In this document: positions 21,411 to 31,512 of the stretch, piece by piece
How the letters are laid out: each line of letters begins with the position of its first letter
How positions within the stretch are numbered: the stretch's first letter is position 1
Source: a virus
Reading direction: 5' to 3' (one strand)
Length of the DNA stretch: 40,184 nucleotides
Virus record (IMG/VR): IMGVR_UViG_3300009695_000013
Span: 1-40,184 of that record
Made by a program: the position numbers and the translations under genes
The notes under the pieces: model-generated
Database searches by the model: none
Seen by the model: only the letters and a program-made list of their open reading frames with translations
What the model was told of the DNA's origin: nothing

Positions 21411-23066
21411 CTATTGTATTATTACGTTATTTCCTTCTTTTAAAATACTCGTTCCCTGCCAGATCGTAAAATACCACTCCAGCCATTTCACTACTGTAGC
21501 CTGTTCAACAGTAGTTAAGTCCTGACTATACACCAACAGAGGCATCATACTTCGCAAATTTGTTGTATAGTCCTTATGGAATAATCGTGCATGAGTGGCA
21601 TCAGTAGCAGCTTCGGCCCATGCCCAGCCCTGCATCCATGCAAGCGGGCAGGTTCGGGGAGTAGTGGCATTGTACCAACCGGCTGCTGCAATCAATGCCT
21701 GATCCCAGTAGGTTGCATCGCTAAAATCTAACACATCAGAAGTGGCAATATCAGGCCATGCTATGTTGATGCCTGTTTGCGGAGCGGTCAGTCCGCCAAT
21801 TACATCTATAAGAGATCCACGATCTGTACGATTGAAGAAAGCTGCTACTTTCGAATAGAAAGGAGGCAACACATATTTCATTGTCAGGTTTAATCCACCT
21901 CCTAACATTCCTTCACGCGAGTATTTCCACTCTATTTCCAAATTCCATGGGTCTTCCTGCATATCATCAATGTAGGTTGACTTTTCACCAACCATCACCA
22001 CTGGCGCCAAGTTGGTAGGAGTATAAATCCATGCATCTTCACCGGCTAGCAGAGCAAGAGCCCAGTTAAACCAGTTATCGGTGTCGAACCATCCGGTATT
22101 TGATTTGCGGTTTCGGGTAGTCATGGCACGGGTAGCGCCCAGCTTACGGTCGGTTTGCAGGTAACTTGATCCAAGTGAGCGCTCATATTGAGTGCGTGCA
22201 AATTCAAGTTCTCCCGAGCGGGCACCACGACACCATAAAGTTTCGTAGCAACCAAAGGCGTTCGCCAGGAGAAAGTATTCCTGATTCTCATAGTAAGATC
22301 TGTCGATGGTATAACCAACCGTTTCTGATTGACCAACGATCGACACCGTATAACTTGCCAGTGCTTTCCCCGCCAGTTGTTCAGCAATGGCTGGAGAAAC
22401 GCACAATTCGTACATTCCGTATATAGTCATATCAAAAGCTACGGTTGCAGTGCCGGTCGTCCCATCAGAGCCAACCCAGGCAATTGAAACCGTTTCGGCA
22501 GCCGTGCGCCTGGCAATCCAGTACAGTTTTTCAACAGCCGCGATGCTCGTCTTCTTCACGCCTGGCAACCAATGCTGAAATGATTGGCGGGTTACCCATT
22601 CATCCCACCAAGTTTGTGAAAGTGTATTAAGCATCCCCTGGTCATCTTCGGAGACAGCACCGGGAACAACATAAAAGTCCTGGTCAAAAGTCAAGCTTTC
22701 GGTTGCCTTTTTATCCACGATTGTACCGTTATTTTCAATGTAGGTTTCCCAAACTTTAACCCGGTATCGGGTAACCATTCCTGGCTGGGCTATGCATATA
22801 TTTGTGTAATGCTCCGGGAAGGTAAAGGCAGGTTTCAGCACTGAATCAAAATAAGCCTGAATAGGAAAAGAAGCTTCACCGCCCACCACCGATATAGCAT
22901 CCTCAAAACCAGTCTCCACCCATGCAGCGCCCTCATATTGAAGGATGGAAAGGTGGATGTACAGGTTTGTTTTTCCTGCTACCGATGACGATGCCACAAA
23001 ATTGACAGGGTTCGCGGCCAGTGATACGATTGAGGGTTGATCTATGATTGATACAGTAATTGCCAT
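21411..23066 (-). CDS. Tail tip or baseplate protein
   Basis: A 551-aa, beta-rich protein with many aromatic residues (WWDEWVTRQSFQHW, DNWFNWALALLAG). It follows the tape measure and the 560-aa protein and precedes the fibre, where siphoviruses place distal tail and tip components. I do not recognise a defined family beyond similarity in kind to Bacteroidota prophage tail proteins; the role is inferred from position. Confidence 0.6.
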   Translation of the reverse strand: MAITVSIIDQPSIVSLAANPVNFVASSSVAGKTNLYIHLSILQYEGAAWVETGFEDAISVVGGEASFPIQAYFDSVLKPAFTFPEHYTNICIAQPGMVTRYRVKVWETYIENNGTIVDKKATESLTFDQDFYVVPGAVSEDDQGMLNTLSQTWWDEWVTRQSFQHWLPGVKKTSIAAVEKLYWIARRTAAETVSIAWVGSDGTTGTATVAFDMTIYGMYELCVSPAIAEQLAGKALASYTVSIVGQSETVGYTIDRSYYENQEYFLLANAFGCYETLWCRGARSGELEFARTQYERSLGSSYLQTDRKLGATRAMTTRNRKSNTGWFDTDNWFNWALALLAGEDAWIYTPTNLAPVVMVGEKSTYIDDMQEDPWNLEIEWKYSREGMLGGGLNLTMKYVLPPFYSKVAAFFNRTDRGSLIDVIGGLTAPQTGINIAWPDIATSDVLDFSDATYWDQALIAAAGWYNATTPRTCPLAWMQGWAWAEAATDATHARLFHKDYTTNLRSMMPLLVYSQDLTTVEQATVVKWLEWYFTIWQGTSILKEGNNVIIQ

Positions 23067-23130
23067 AGCTGATTATTTCTGAGGGTGAAAATATGTAGTA
23101 GTATGCTTTCAGGAAAGGACAGGTTCCGGC

Positions 23131-24813
23131 CTAAGCCGTGAAACCATTCACCTTCACAATCCCGCTATAAGGAACTTCAAAACTTACTTGGTTCAACAAT
23201 ATCGGGATCCCGGATATCACATATCTTTTGCGCCATTGCAGTTGCACCACTTCAATAAGGGTAAGCTTCAGATACTTCGTGCATTCACGCGCCCTGTATG
23301 TTTTCCAGTTAATAAAATCTTTGTAGACTGATTCATAGAGATAGGCAGGCTTGAGTGACACCCCTGCATCAATCTCTCCGTCTATTGAAACCCTATCAAA
23401 TGAAGTATAAGGATAATTGCAGGCACCCCATCCTTTGCGCCCACGATAAATTGAAATTGCCAGATAAGGCACCGGAACCAAAGGCGAATCTATGCCATAA
23501 GTTACACCTGGGAGAGTTGGACATTCGAAAATTTGACCGGTCCAAGTATATTTCTGTTGATCAGGAATATTAACATCTATTTCAATTTCATTTTCACCAT
23601 AACCCTCCCTAGATGCCTTTAACCTGCCAATTTCGATCCATTCCAAAACATCAGCAGCGTTTTTCACTACAATATAATCGCGGTTATAATAAGGTTCTCC
23701 TGCTTCATACTCAGCCTGTGACACTCCATAAATGACGCGAACTGTAGCTCCTTCTACCCCAACTGCCGGGAGCATGGTGAATGCTGTCGTCATAATTTCA
23801 TAATCATATTTGGTATCATTCTCATTATCCTGGTCCGTATACTGAAGGGAATAGCCTTTTGTCTCACGTTTTTCGGTATGTTCCCATCCTGTAAGTTCTG
23901 TTATTTTTGTTGTATCAAGGCTTTCATTCAGGAAGATATCCTTTTTGAATGTAATATGAACCTCTTTCTTTTTCTCATCCAAATCAAATACCAGGCAAAA
24001 CATACTTTGCACTGTATTAATGAAGTCCAATACTTTTACATCAGGCATCAATGTTGAATACTCAAGAGAAGCAAGGGTAGGAATTATGAATGTACCGTGA
24101 TCGGCAACGTTTATAATTTTCCCAAATAAAATTGCACTATTAAACTGAGAAGGTTTGAAAGAATCTTCTTTGATCAGATAGCCGGCACTTTCGTAAATCT
24201 TGCGGATGATGAAAGAAATTCTAAACTGTAGACTGAAATTGCCAACCCTAAGCATAGCAAAAACAAACATTTTAAGTATCGTAGGCTGGAAATCTTCAGT
24301 TACTTTGTTTTGTCGGTTGATGACAATTGGAGTAGTGCCCGAAATAGGTTTGATCAGAAACGATGACATTACATATTTACCATTGTCAGTCGTGTTTGCA
24401 GTATCCCAGTAAGCCAGCTTTGAATCGAGAGCATCATCATTTGTCGGCCATGATTCTGCACCGTAGTTGATATCCTCCAACTTTTTATCTTTCATCCGCT
24501 TGGAAAACTCTGTATTTCCCGACTGCAATACTATTCCTGTATCGGCAGACGTCACGCTGTCAATCTCTATTTCTCCCGAAATAATATGCACCCCGTTGTC
24601 TTCCAGCCGAAACAATTTAATAGGAATATCCCCCGCACGTTCTAATCTCCCGGGATAACCCAACACTGCCCTATTTTTCTCAGTAGGTACCGGGAAAGGA
24701 TAACTGAACGAACCTACATTTTCGTTCAAAACCGGTGAGTTCTTTTCAATTGAAATCCTTGCATCAACAGGCATTACTATAGCCTGATTGTCAACCGTTA
24801 GTCTAATGCTCAT
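23131..24813 (-). CDS. Probable tail hub/distal tail protein
   Basis: A 560-aa, beta-rich protein directly after the tape measure, with which its ATG overlaps (ATGA at 24813-24810). Its start (SIRLTVDNQAIVMPVDARIS) and the stretch SFSYPFPVPTEKN look like a domain that binds the tail tube end. The central FINTVQSMFCLVFDLDEKKK resembles hub domains seen after tape measures. A hub that carries the fibre proteins is the likely role; no lysin motif is seen. Confidence 0.6.
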   Translation of the reverse strand: MSIRLTVDNQAIVMPVDARISIEKNSPVLNENVGSFSYPFPVPTEKNRAVLGYPGRLERAGDIPIKLFRLEDNGVHIISGEIEIDSVTSADTGIVLQSGNTEFSKRMKDKKLEDINYGAESWPTNDDALDSKLAYWDTANTTDNGKYVMSSFLIKPISGTTPIVINRQNKVTEDFQPTILKMFVFAMLRVGNFSLQFRISFIIRKIYESAGYLIKEDSFKPSQFNSAILFGKIINVADHGTFIIPTLASLEYSTLMPDVKVLDFINTVQSMFCLVFDLDEKKKEVHITFKKDIFLNESLDTTKITELTGWEHTEKRETKGYSLQYTDQDNENDTKYDYEIMTTAFTMLPAVGVEGATVRVIYGVSQAEYEAGEPYYNRDYIVVKNAADVLEWIEIGRLKASREGYGENEIEIDVNIPDQQKYTWTGQIFECPTLPGVTYGIDSPLVPVPYLAISIYRGRKGWGACNYPYTSFDRVSIDGEIDAGVSLKPAYLYESVYKDFINWKTYRARECTKYLKLTLIEVVQLQWRKRYVISGIPILLNQVSFEVPYSGIVKVNGFTA

Positions 24814-27359
24814 TTCTTGAATATTTTAGCGTTGAACTTTGCGATATCTTTAATGCCTTCATCCAGCCCATTGACACCGTATTTATTGATGCTTGCTTTG
24901 ATGCCATTTTTGTCTAGCCTGTTCATTATATCGTTAAACCTTTTAAGCTCTTCAAAAGTGATCCCAGATAATGAACTTTGATTATTAACCTGAACTCCTG
25001 ATCCGGAGGAAGATCCTTTCACTGCATGCCCCCCTGATGAGTATCCATTTCCCGAGGCCATTGCCTGCACTACCGGCCTCAGATCCAACCGTGCCAAGGA
25101 CCCGTTGCGCCGTGCAATTTCCATCAAATCAATAAATGGACGAATGCCGGCAGCCTGAGTTCCTTCCATGGGAATCACATATTCATTGGCATGAACAGGT
25201 CCTTTCTCATCGTATTTGCCACCTGGACCAGTGAAGCCTCCTACAACATGACCTGCTTCTTTTTTTGATTTCTTACTTCCAACAACCTGTGCAACTGCCT
25301 GAGCTGTGATAATTGCAGTATTGATACCCGCATTGATCAAGGCTTTAGGCTGCATAACTGCTTCCCATGCAATACCGGGTACACCCATCGTTGCAGCCAT
25401 AAAGTGAATAGCTGAAGACTCCCTAGCATAATTAACCCAGACCTGAGCAATGGCCATGGCTTTTTCAAGAGCAAAAAAAGCAATTTGAGCAGCTGAGCCT
25501 TCTTCAAACATTCCAGCCATAACGCCGGCAAGCTGACCAATACCACTCATCTGTGCATCGTTTATCTGTTCGCGAGCCTCTTGCATCGCTTTTTCGTCGT
25601 CGATGGCTTTTTTCTTGATATCTAACTGCTCATTTGTTTTCTGCGTCAGATATTCAACCCATTCATCAAGTGAGTGTTTCTTGGAAGCAAATTCGATATC
25701 TTCTGGAGTAACCATCGAAGCAGGATCAACACCTACTTCATCACCTGAAAGAGGATCATTCTTTGTCAGTGTTTCCTCCTCGGCCTTGGCCATCGCATCA
25801 TTAAACTCTTTCTGAGATTGAATGCGTTTATCGTTGATCTGTTTGTCAATGTCAACAGTACTTTGACCGTTTTTCTGTAAAATAATCTGCTTTGCAATCA
25901 GGTAATCCGTTTCTAATTTGAATTGAGCTGCCTTAAACGTTGCATCAGTCATATTTTCATTAAGATATTGATCAGCCAATTTTTTATTGCGTTCATTGTT
26001 GGCAGTGTCCAATATTTCGAGAGCCTTATCGGAAGCATCCTTTTTATTTTTTACCGATTTATTTTCAATTTTCTCCCCAGTTTCTTCCTGACCTGCCAGC
26101 AATGAATTGGTTTGCGTAACGACCCGCTTAGTATTTTCCTTCGCTGAGTTTTCGGCTTCCTTTAATTTTACATAGCTTCCAACCATCTTATCAAGTTGTT
26201 CATCCGTAGTATTTCCTGTTGCCCTTATCTGGTCAGCATATAATTTTGTAGCAGGAGCAGCTTCTTGAAACAGTTTTTTAAGCTCAATCATTTTGTCGGT
26301 TTCTCCGAGCGCGACAACAATACCTCCGCTCATACCATTATTACCAACGGTTGTCACATTCGCCTTTTTTAGCTTCTCATACTGATCAAGTTGATCGTTA
26401 TACGCCTTTGCCCTAATCTTTGTAACACTATCCATATCGCTCAATACAGTTTTCAGCTGTTCCTTACTTAGCCCCGTTTGCAAAGCTGTTAATTCGGCTT
26501 CATTATCGTATGTCTGCTGAGCAAGTCCTGTTCTCCGAACAGCTAGATCTTCTTCCATTTTAATTCGCTCCTGGCCAGCTGCAATTCGTTCTTCCTTACT
26601 CAGCGTTTTATTACGAAGTTTTTCTTCCAGATCCAATATCTTGCCCCGCGATTCAGCTTCAATAATATCAAGCGATCGGGTTTTATCTTCAATATCATCA
26701 AGGGTATAGATGTATTTTTCACCCATCGCAATAGCTTCCTGCATTCTCGTAGTAAAATTACTCCAGTCACCCGTTGCAATAGTCCTCCAGAATTCGTTCA
26801 ACCCTTCCTTCATGCCATTCACCGAAGCTTCCCACTGCGTGCCAAGTGTATCGGTTATATTTATGATTTTACCGAAGGCTGCAGCAGCTCCTGCAGCAAT
26901 GGCAGCAAAACCAAAGGCAGGAAGTAAGCCGCTTGCTGTATCTTTTAATTTGTCCCAAGTAGTTCCACTGTCTTTCATTGTACCATTGGCTTCACTAATG
27001 GCATTTTTCAATTTATCAACTTCCGCTTTTTTATCTTTATATCCGGCATCGGTCTGTTTCATCCGATTGTATTCTTTTTGAGTTTGGCCCAGCGCTTTTT
27101 TCAAATCGTTCATCGACGAACCATTCAAGTCTTTCAAAACCTTTTGCACATCGAACGATTCCTTGCGTATTCCGGATAAGGCAGAATCAACCTTGGTGAG
27201 TTCACCGGAGAGTTTATTCATCTTGATGTTGTCGCCTGCATCCTGAGCCTTCTTTAACTCCTTGCGTAAGTCTGCTGCCTTGGCTTTCAGTATGTCGATG
27301 GCGGATTCAGCCTGCTTGCCATCAAGGTAGATCGTTGCTTTCGCGGTATCGTTTGCCAT
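24810..27359 (-). CDS. Tail tape measure protein
   Basis: An 849-aa protein from the ATG at 27359 (MANDTAKATIYLDG); the frame extends to a TTG at 27398, which would overlap the upstream gene. Long charged coiled coils fill most of it. Hydrophobic segments lie at about 144-166 and about 610-700, the latter ALEKAMAIAQVWVNYARESS, typical of the part that enters the host membrane. It sets tail length and is the longest tail morphogenesis gene. No sheath gene was recognised, which favours a non-contractile tail. Confidence 0.9.
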   Translation of the reverse strand: MANDTAKATIYLDGKQAESAIDILKAKAADLRKELKKAQDAGDNIKMNKLSGELTKVDSALSGIRKESFDVQKVLKDLNGSSMNDLKKALGQTQKEYNRMKQTDAGYKDKKAEVDKLKNAISEANGTMKDSGTTWDKLKDTASGLLPAFGFAAIAAGAAAAFGKIINITDTLGTQWEASVNGMKEGLNEFWRTIATGDWSNFTTRMQEAIAMGEKYIYTLDDIEDKTRSLDIIEAESRGKILDLEEKLRNKTLSKEERIAAGQERIKMEEDLAVRRTGLAQQTYDNEAELTALQTGLSKEQLKTVLSDMDSVTKIRAKAYNDQLDQYEKLKKANVTTVGNNGMSGGIVVALGETDKMIELKKLFQEAAPATKLYADQIRATGNTTDEQLDKMVGSYVKLKEAENSAKENTKRVVTQTNSLLAGQEETGEKIENKSVKNKKDASDKALEILDTANNERNKKLADQYLNENMTDATFKAAQFKLETDYLIAKQIILQKNGQSTVDIDKQINDKRIQSQKEFNDAMAKAEEETLTKNDPLSGDEVGVDPASMVTPEDIEFASKKHSLDEWVEYLTQKTNEQLDIKKKAIDDEKAMQEAREQINDAQMSGIGQLAGVMAGMFEEGSAAQIAFFALEKAMAIAQVWVNYARESSAIHFMAATMGVPGIAWEAVMQPKALINAGINTAIITAQAVAQVVGSKKSKKEAGHVVGGFTGPGGKYDEKGPVHANEYVIPMEGTQAAGIRPFIDLMEIARRNGSLARLDLRPVVQAMASGNGYSSGGHAVKGSSSGSGVQVNNQSSLSGITFEELKRFNDIMNRLDKNGIKASINKYGVNGLDEGIKDIAKFNAKIFKK

Positions 27360-27369
27360 TGTATTATTT

Positions 27370-27759
27370 TTAAATCGTTGTATTTTGAATGGTATCAATG
27401 ATGGTCATCTGGGCTTTCAATCCATATTTTTCAGACCATATAATTTTAAACTGTTCAATCTGGCTGAAGAATGTTTTTGAATACCAGGCTTTGGCCTTGC
27501 GTCCAGGCTCACCATACTTCACCCCGTTGCCTACGCCCATATCCACAAACTTACCATAGTAGTTGAACGTGAATTCAATCTGTTCCGGATTGCCATCAGC
27601 GTTGGTGATCACGTGATGGGTGAAGCTCTTGGCCAGCTCATGCGTTGAATTGTTTCCATATTGGCCAATCTTCAGACGAAGGATCTTTCTCTCCCATCGT
27701 TCGATCACGATCTTTGCCCATGCTTCGGCAGTTAGCTTGAGATCAAGATTTTCAGCCAT
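27370..27759 (-). CDS. HK97-gp10-like tail completion protein
   Basis: A 129-aa basic protein. YYGKFVDMGVGNGVKYGEPG followed by a basic aromatic stretch resembles the conserved end of gp10-type head-tail/tail completion proteins. The order connector, terminator-like protein, gp10-like protein, tape measure supports it. It overlaps its neighbour by one base (TAATG at 27761-27757). Confidence 0.65.
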   Translation of the reverse strand: MAENLDLKLTAEAWAKIVIERWERKILRLKIGQYGNNSTHELAKSFTHHVITNADGNPEQIEFTFNYYGKFVDMGVGNGVKYGEPGRKAKAWYSKTFFSQIEQFKIIWSEKYGLKAQMTIIDTIQNTTI

Positions 27760-28205
27760 TATAGATTGAAGTTTTCATCCTTTATAATGTAGCTGAAGGA
27801 ATAACCGTGATAGTTATCGATCAGCGGACCAACGCGCTGGTAGTCGATCCGGGAAGTATCGAAGCCATAAGCCGCGTCGCCAAAGTTGACACCGTCGGCC
27901 AGCATTTGTTTGAATACCTTTTTACCAAGTGCCATACACAAGGCTTGCACTTCAACGCGGGATCCGGAGTTTTCCAATTTGACTTTCGATACTAGGTAAA
28001 AAGAATGGTAGCCATTGTCCAGGTTGCGACCTCCAAGGGATAAAAAACCGTCGCCTTTGTCTTCTGCAAGGATAAGGGGATACTGAAGACCGCGTAAATT
28101 CTCGAGTACTTCCTCCAGTTCGCGCAATCCGGAGATGCGTTTGACGGCTTTTATTTCAGTAATTACTGGCAGAATAGAATTCAGATAAGCATATTGATCG
28201 AACAT
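27759..28205 (-). CDS. Probable tail terminator-like protein
   Basis: A 148-aa alpha/beta protein that begins with a helix and has beta strands such as YPLILAEDKGDGFLSLGGRN and SFYLVSKVKLEN. Its size and place between the 254-aa protein and the gp10-like protein fit a tail terminator or head completion protein. The assignment is from size and order only. Confidence 0.5.
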   Translation of the reverse strand: MFDQYAYLNSILPVITEIKAVKRISGLRELEEVLENLRGLQYPLILAEDKGDGFLSLGGRNLDNGYHSFYLVSKVKLENSGSRVEVQALCMALGKKVFKQMLADGVNFGDAAYGFDTSRIDYQRVGPLIDNYHGYSFSYIIKDENFNL

Positions 28206-28211
28206 GGTTAT

Positions 28212-28976
28212 TTATTTTTGATGTTTAGCGGCCTGTTCTGATTTCAGGTTCAATTCATAGAAAGCTTCATGAACATGCGTTTTGAAAAGCTCTTTGTTCT
28301 TTGTGATATCACCATTATTGAGAGAGGAAAGCAGGTTAAGGATCACCTGAGATTGTGATATTTCACAGGTACCTGTTCCTTGCCACACGTAAGGATATTG
28401 TTCCTTCAGAAAGGATTTCAATCCCATATACCAAAGGAAAATCACATACTTTTTATAAAACGGGGTCAGCCAGAACCAACGTGCTTTTTTATCCAGGCAT
28501 TCACTATTCCATTTTTCATGCTTCTCACGATAGACAATCGCCAGCATACGGTTCAGATATTTAACATGGTTGGTTTGCACGTAGGCTGAGAAAGCAGAAT
28601 CAAGGTGTAAGTATTCATCGAGCGAAACTTCATAAAGTCGAACATCCACAGGATCAAGACTGCCCAGCTGGGGAAGAATATGAATGAGTTTGATTTCACC
28701 AATGATCCACTCCAGTGATTTAGCCAGGTCGGTATAAACTTCTGAATCGATCAGGTATTTGCCTTCACCAGGGATGCGAAACCAGAAACATGTTTTACCA
28801 TCTTCAGGAACTTCTTTTTTACGAAGCAACTTCCACCCGGTGAATGCCATAAAGCAGCGCACCGTAAAATCTATTGCACCGGCATTGCGGATGAATAGCT
28901 TTGATACGGCATAAATCTGTGTGATAGTCAACTCATGCCAGGATGCAGGTAATTTATTAATGTCAATTCGTTTCAT
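28212..28976 (-). CDS. Unknown structural or assembly protein in the connector region
   Basis: A 254-aa protein from the ATG at 28976, just after the preceding stop; the frame extends to a TTG at 29009. It is helical and rich in aromatic residues (KKARWFWLTPFYKKYVIFLW). Its position before the tail genes would suit an assembly chaperone or connector component. I see no slippery sequence or frameshifted extension. Confidence 0.55.
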   Translation of the reverse strand: MKRIDINKLPASWHELTITQIYAVSKLFIRNAGAIDFTVRCFMAFTGWKLLRKKEVPEDGKTCFWFRIPGEGKYLIDSEVYTDLAKSLEWIIGEIKLIHILPQLGSLDPVDVRLYEVSLDEYLHLDSAFSAYVQTNHVKYLNRMLAIVYREKHEKWNSECLDKKARWFWLTPFYKKYVIFLWYMGLKSFLKEQYPYVWQGTGTCEISQSQVILNLLSSLNNGDITKNKELFKTHVHEAFYELNLKSEQAAKHQK

Positions 28977-28977
28977 A

Positions 28978-29811
28978 TCAGAAGCCGGCTCTAAAAATTG
29001 GGTTTTCAACTTTGTTTTTGGTAATCACATTTGCCAGGATGGAAGCATATAAGTCGCTGTCCCGGAATGCGGGATAGTCAGCCAGTTTTTTGATGATCCC
29101 ATTGCGGACACGTACCAGGTAAGATTCAGCCAACTCGGAATTGCCGATCGTGAAGTTGGCGAAGGCAAAACGAAGGTTTTCAAGGATGGCCTTGTTTGCC
29201 GGGGTCAGATCACCATCACGCAATTGCTCAAGAACCTGATCAGAAAGTTCAGGACTGATTACAGGATCAATTTTCAACCGGATGGCATTCATCATCTCAG
29301 GGTGGAGCTTGATCCATTCCAACCGGCTTCCTTCATATTGTGCATACTTACGAAAGTCGCGAACTGTCAGGATATAAGTATCTGAGAGCAATGAATAAGC
29401 GGGTGATCCTTTCCACTCGTCGTGGTAGTCGGGATGCTCTTCAAGGAATTCCAAAAGGTTCTCAATTGATTCACTCAGCCATTTGAGTGTGGCCATGCGC
29501 AGCGCATCAACGCGCTCACGAGAGGCAGGCGCTTTGGTATCTGTCTTGGTCACTGCAAAACCAGCCGAAGTGCCAATGAGGTCAACAAACGGAATGGCTT
29601 CGAAATAGGCTTTGTACGCCACTATTGTTTCAGCAAAAGACAATAAATCGGCATCCAGCGATGATTCAAGAATATTAAACAATTGCTTACCGGTGATTTC
29701 ACGCTTAAGCCATTGACGGGCATCTGCCAAATAGGTTTCAAACTTGGTGAGATCGTCATCCACGATTGTGGGGATCACACGCGTCATTTTATCAATCGTA
29801 TCTACCAGCAT
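28978..29811 (-). CDS. Head-tail connector-region protein (DUF6712-like)
   Basis: A 277-aa, mainly helical protein directly after portal. It resembles the helical proteins found next to portal in Bacteroidota prophages (I recall the DUF6712 label, not verified). Features are FNILESSLDADLLSFAETIV and FRKYAQYEGSRLEWIKLHPE. An adaptor role between portal and tail is inferred from position. Confidence 0.55.
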   Translation of the reverse strand: MLVDTIDKMTRVIPTIVDDDLTKFETYLADARQWLKREITGKQLFNILESSLDADLLSFAETIVAYKAYFEAIPFVDLIGTSAGFAVTKTDTKAPASRERVDALRMATLKWLSESIENLLEFLEEHPDYHDEWKGSPAYSLLSDTYILTVRDFRKYAQYEGSRLEWIKLHPEMMNAIRLKIDPVISPELSDQVLEQLRDGDLTPANKAILENLRFAFANFTIGNSELAESYLVRVRNGIIKKLADYPAFRDSDLYASILANVITKNKVENPIFRAGF

Positions 29812-29814
29812 AGC

Positions 29815-31134
29815 TTATTCTTTAGTGGTTTCCTGTTTGCCTGATTTGTTTTTATCGAGGGTAGTAAATTCAAGATCCGGAACCATGAAAACAGTGTCTT
29901 CAGGCCATTTATTGAACCGCTTGATTAATGAGAGCGGACGCAACAGCCTATCACGAAAAGCTTTCATCAGTGATTGCTTGATCATGAACCGTTCCCGCTT
30001 GTCGGATCCCGACATGCTTCCACTTGTTTTGCCTGGCATATCAAGGTCAACGGCCATGGCATAACTGATAATTGAATTCACTTCGCCTGAATCTTCAATC
30101 AGTTCACCGCCCGATTTGGAGGTATTGACTTCCACTATCTCGAGATACTTTTCCTCAATAGCGCTGTTACCCGAAGCAATCATTTCCTTGATGGCTACAA
30201 TGCCCTTCCCTGCATTTTCGGCATTGGTCAAAAAGCTTTGAAAGTTCTGGTGTTCAGCGGCCACCCTTGCTTCAACTGCTTCCTTGTCGTTGATATCAAT
30301 ACCTTCATTCCTGAAAATAGAATTGAAGTATTTTGGAGAAAGGTAAATGATGAATTTCACTCCCAGTCCGTTTTTGAGCAGCGCCTTTTTGAACATCGGA
30401 ATCATCAGGGAATAATCGTACCAACCTGAAAAGAAGATGGTCCACCATGTAGCCCACTGATAGTAACTACGACCGGGAGTAGGAAAGTTAACGGGCATAA
30501 TAAAGCGTCGTTTTTTCTTGGCAATGTATTCATCTAAGGATTCGATGGCATTGAACCGATCAAGCACATCGGTTTCGCTCACGTCCTTTTCAGTGGGAGC
30601 ATCGCCCCATTTGGCAGAATAGTAATGTTTCAGAATACGACCTGCAGCAGGATCTATGGAGCCCCATCGCGAGAAGGTGGCTTCTTTACTTCGAAGGGTA
30701 GTTATTTTCAAACCGTCATTGGATGCAATGAGTTCAGGGAAAACATTGTAGAATGTTTTCAGGTCGGTCATCTGCTCAAGGAAGTAACCCGAAAGGTCGT
30801 TGTCTTCACAGAAGTCGTACACTTCACCTGAGAATATCTCTTCGTAAGCGTTTGGCTGACCGGGTACTATAATACGCTTCATGGGCTTGATGCCCTGACC
30901 ATAGCCACACAGCACATTGAATTCAATGTTCGCAGCAACAATATCGCTTTTCTGTGAATTGAGAATGACAGTTTGCGGCCATGCGTTGTCATTGCCCCAG
31001 GGAACGATCTTTTTGTATTTGCCAACATTAATGGTAGTGTCAGGCTCTTTGTATAATTCGTCACTGGGGCGCAGCGCAACAATGGCCTTTGCCTCGGGCA
31101 GGTAAGCCAACCCGCCCATGTTAATGATATTCAT
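29815..31134 (-). CDS. Portal protein
   Basis: A 439-aa protein. The early VPWGNDNAWPQTV stretch (IVPWGNDN), central beta regions and the long C-terminal helices fit phage portals, and GKTSGSMSGSDKRERFMIKQ resembles the segment before the portal clip/crown in Bacteroidota phages. The dodecameric ring would form the DNA entry vertex. It is separated from the terminase by 3.8 kb of cargo, which is unusual, but keeps its place before the connectors. Its ATG overlaps the preceding stop (ATGA). Confidence 0.8.
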   Translation of the reverse strand: MNIINMGGLAYLPEAKAIVALRPSDELYKEPDTTINVGKYKKIVPWGNDNAWPQTVILNSQKSDIVAANIEFNVLCGYGQGIKPMKRIIVPGQPNAYEEIFSGEVYDFCEDNDLSGYFLEQMTDLKTFYNVFPELIASNDGLKITTLRSKEATFSRWGSIDPAAGRILKHYYSAKWGDAPTEKDVSETDVLDRFNAIESLDEYIAKKKRRFIMPVNFPTPGRSYYQWATWWTIFFSGWYDYSLMIPMFKKALLKNGLGVKFIIYLSPKYFNSIFRNEGIDINDKEAVEARVAAEHQNFQSFLTNAENAGKGIVAIKEMIASGNSAIEEKYLEIVEVNTSKSGGELIEDSGEVNSIISYAMAVDLDMPGKTSGSMSGSDKRERFMIKQSLMKAFRDRLLRPLSLIKRFNKWPEDTVFMVPDLEFTTLDKNKSGKQETTKE

Positions 31135-31352
31135 AAGTAAACCTCCTGGTTATTAATGTGAGTGATGGTGCAACGGCGGACAGTGCGGATCTGAGTTGAA
31201 TCGCAGAATTTAAGGTTCATGGTCCGGCCTTTGGAATGGAAGGATGTACAGATTACACGGGGGGAACTGATTACTTCACCGGATTGGGCAACGAATTCAA
31301 TGGAGAACTCACCTTTCTGAACGATTTCATGAATTTTAGAGCTGTGTATCAT
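31131..31352 (-). CDS. Small protein coupled to portal
   Basis: A 73-aa protein, beta-rich, ending VRRCTITHINNQEVYL. It overlaps the portal start (ATGA), so it is likely co-translated. The RCTIT coding stretch shares 17 bases with the 125-aa gene before the protease. Function unknown. Confidence 0.6.
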   Translation of the reverse strand: MIHSSKIHEIVQKGEFSIEFVAQSGEVISSPRVICTSFHSKGRTMNLKFCDSTQIRTVRRCTITHINNQEVYL

Positions 31353-31431
31353 TGCTTAGTATATTAGGACAGCAAGATAGAGGCGGGAGAAGGGAGAGAA
31401 AAGGACAAAAGAAAAGCGAATAAATAAAAAA

Positions 31432-31453
31432 AGCCCCACATTTCTGCGGGGCT
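31432..31453 (-). terminator. Terminator after the four-gene cargo operon
   Basis: AGCCCC (31432-31437) pairs with GGGGCT (31448-31453); on minus a run of T follows (complement of the A-run before 31432). It separates the cargo operon from the portal operon. Confidence 0.75.
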
Positions 31454-31512
31454 CTCCATCCAAATTGGTGCGATTAGAATAGATAATATTGATAATCCAT
31501 ATTTCAATTCCA

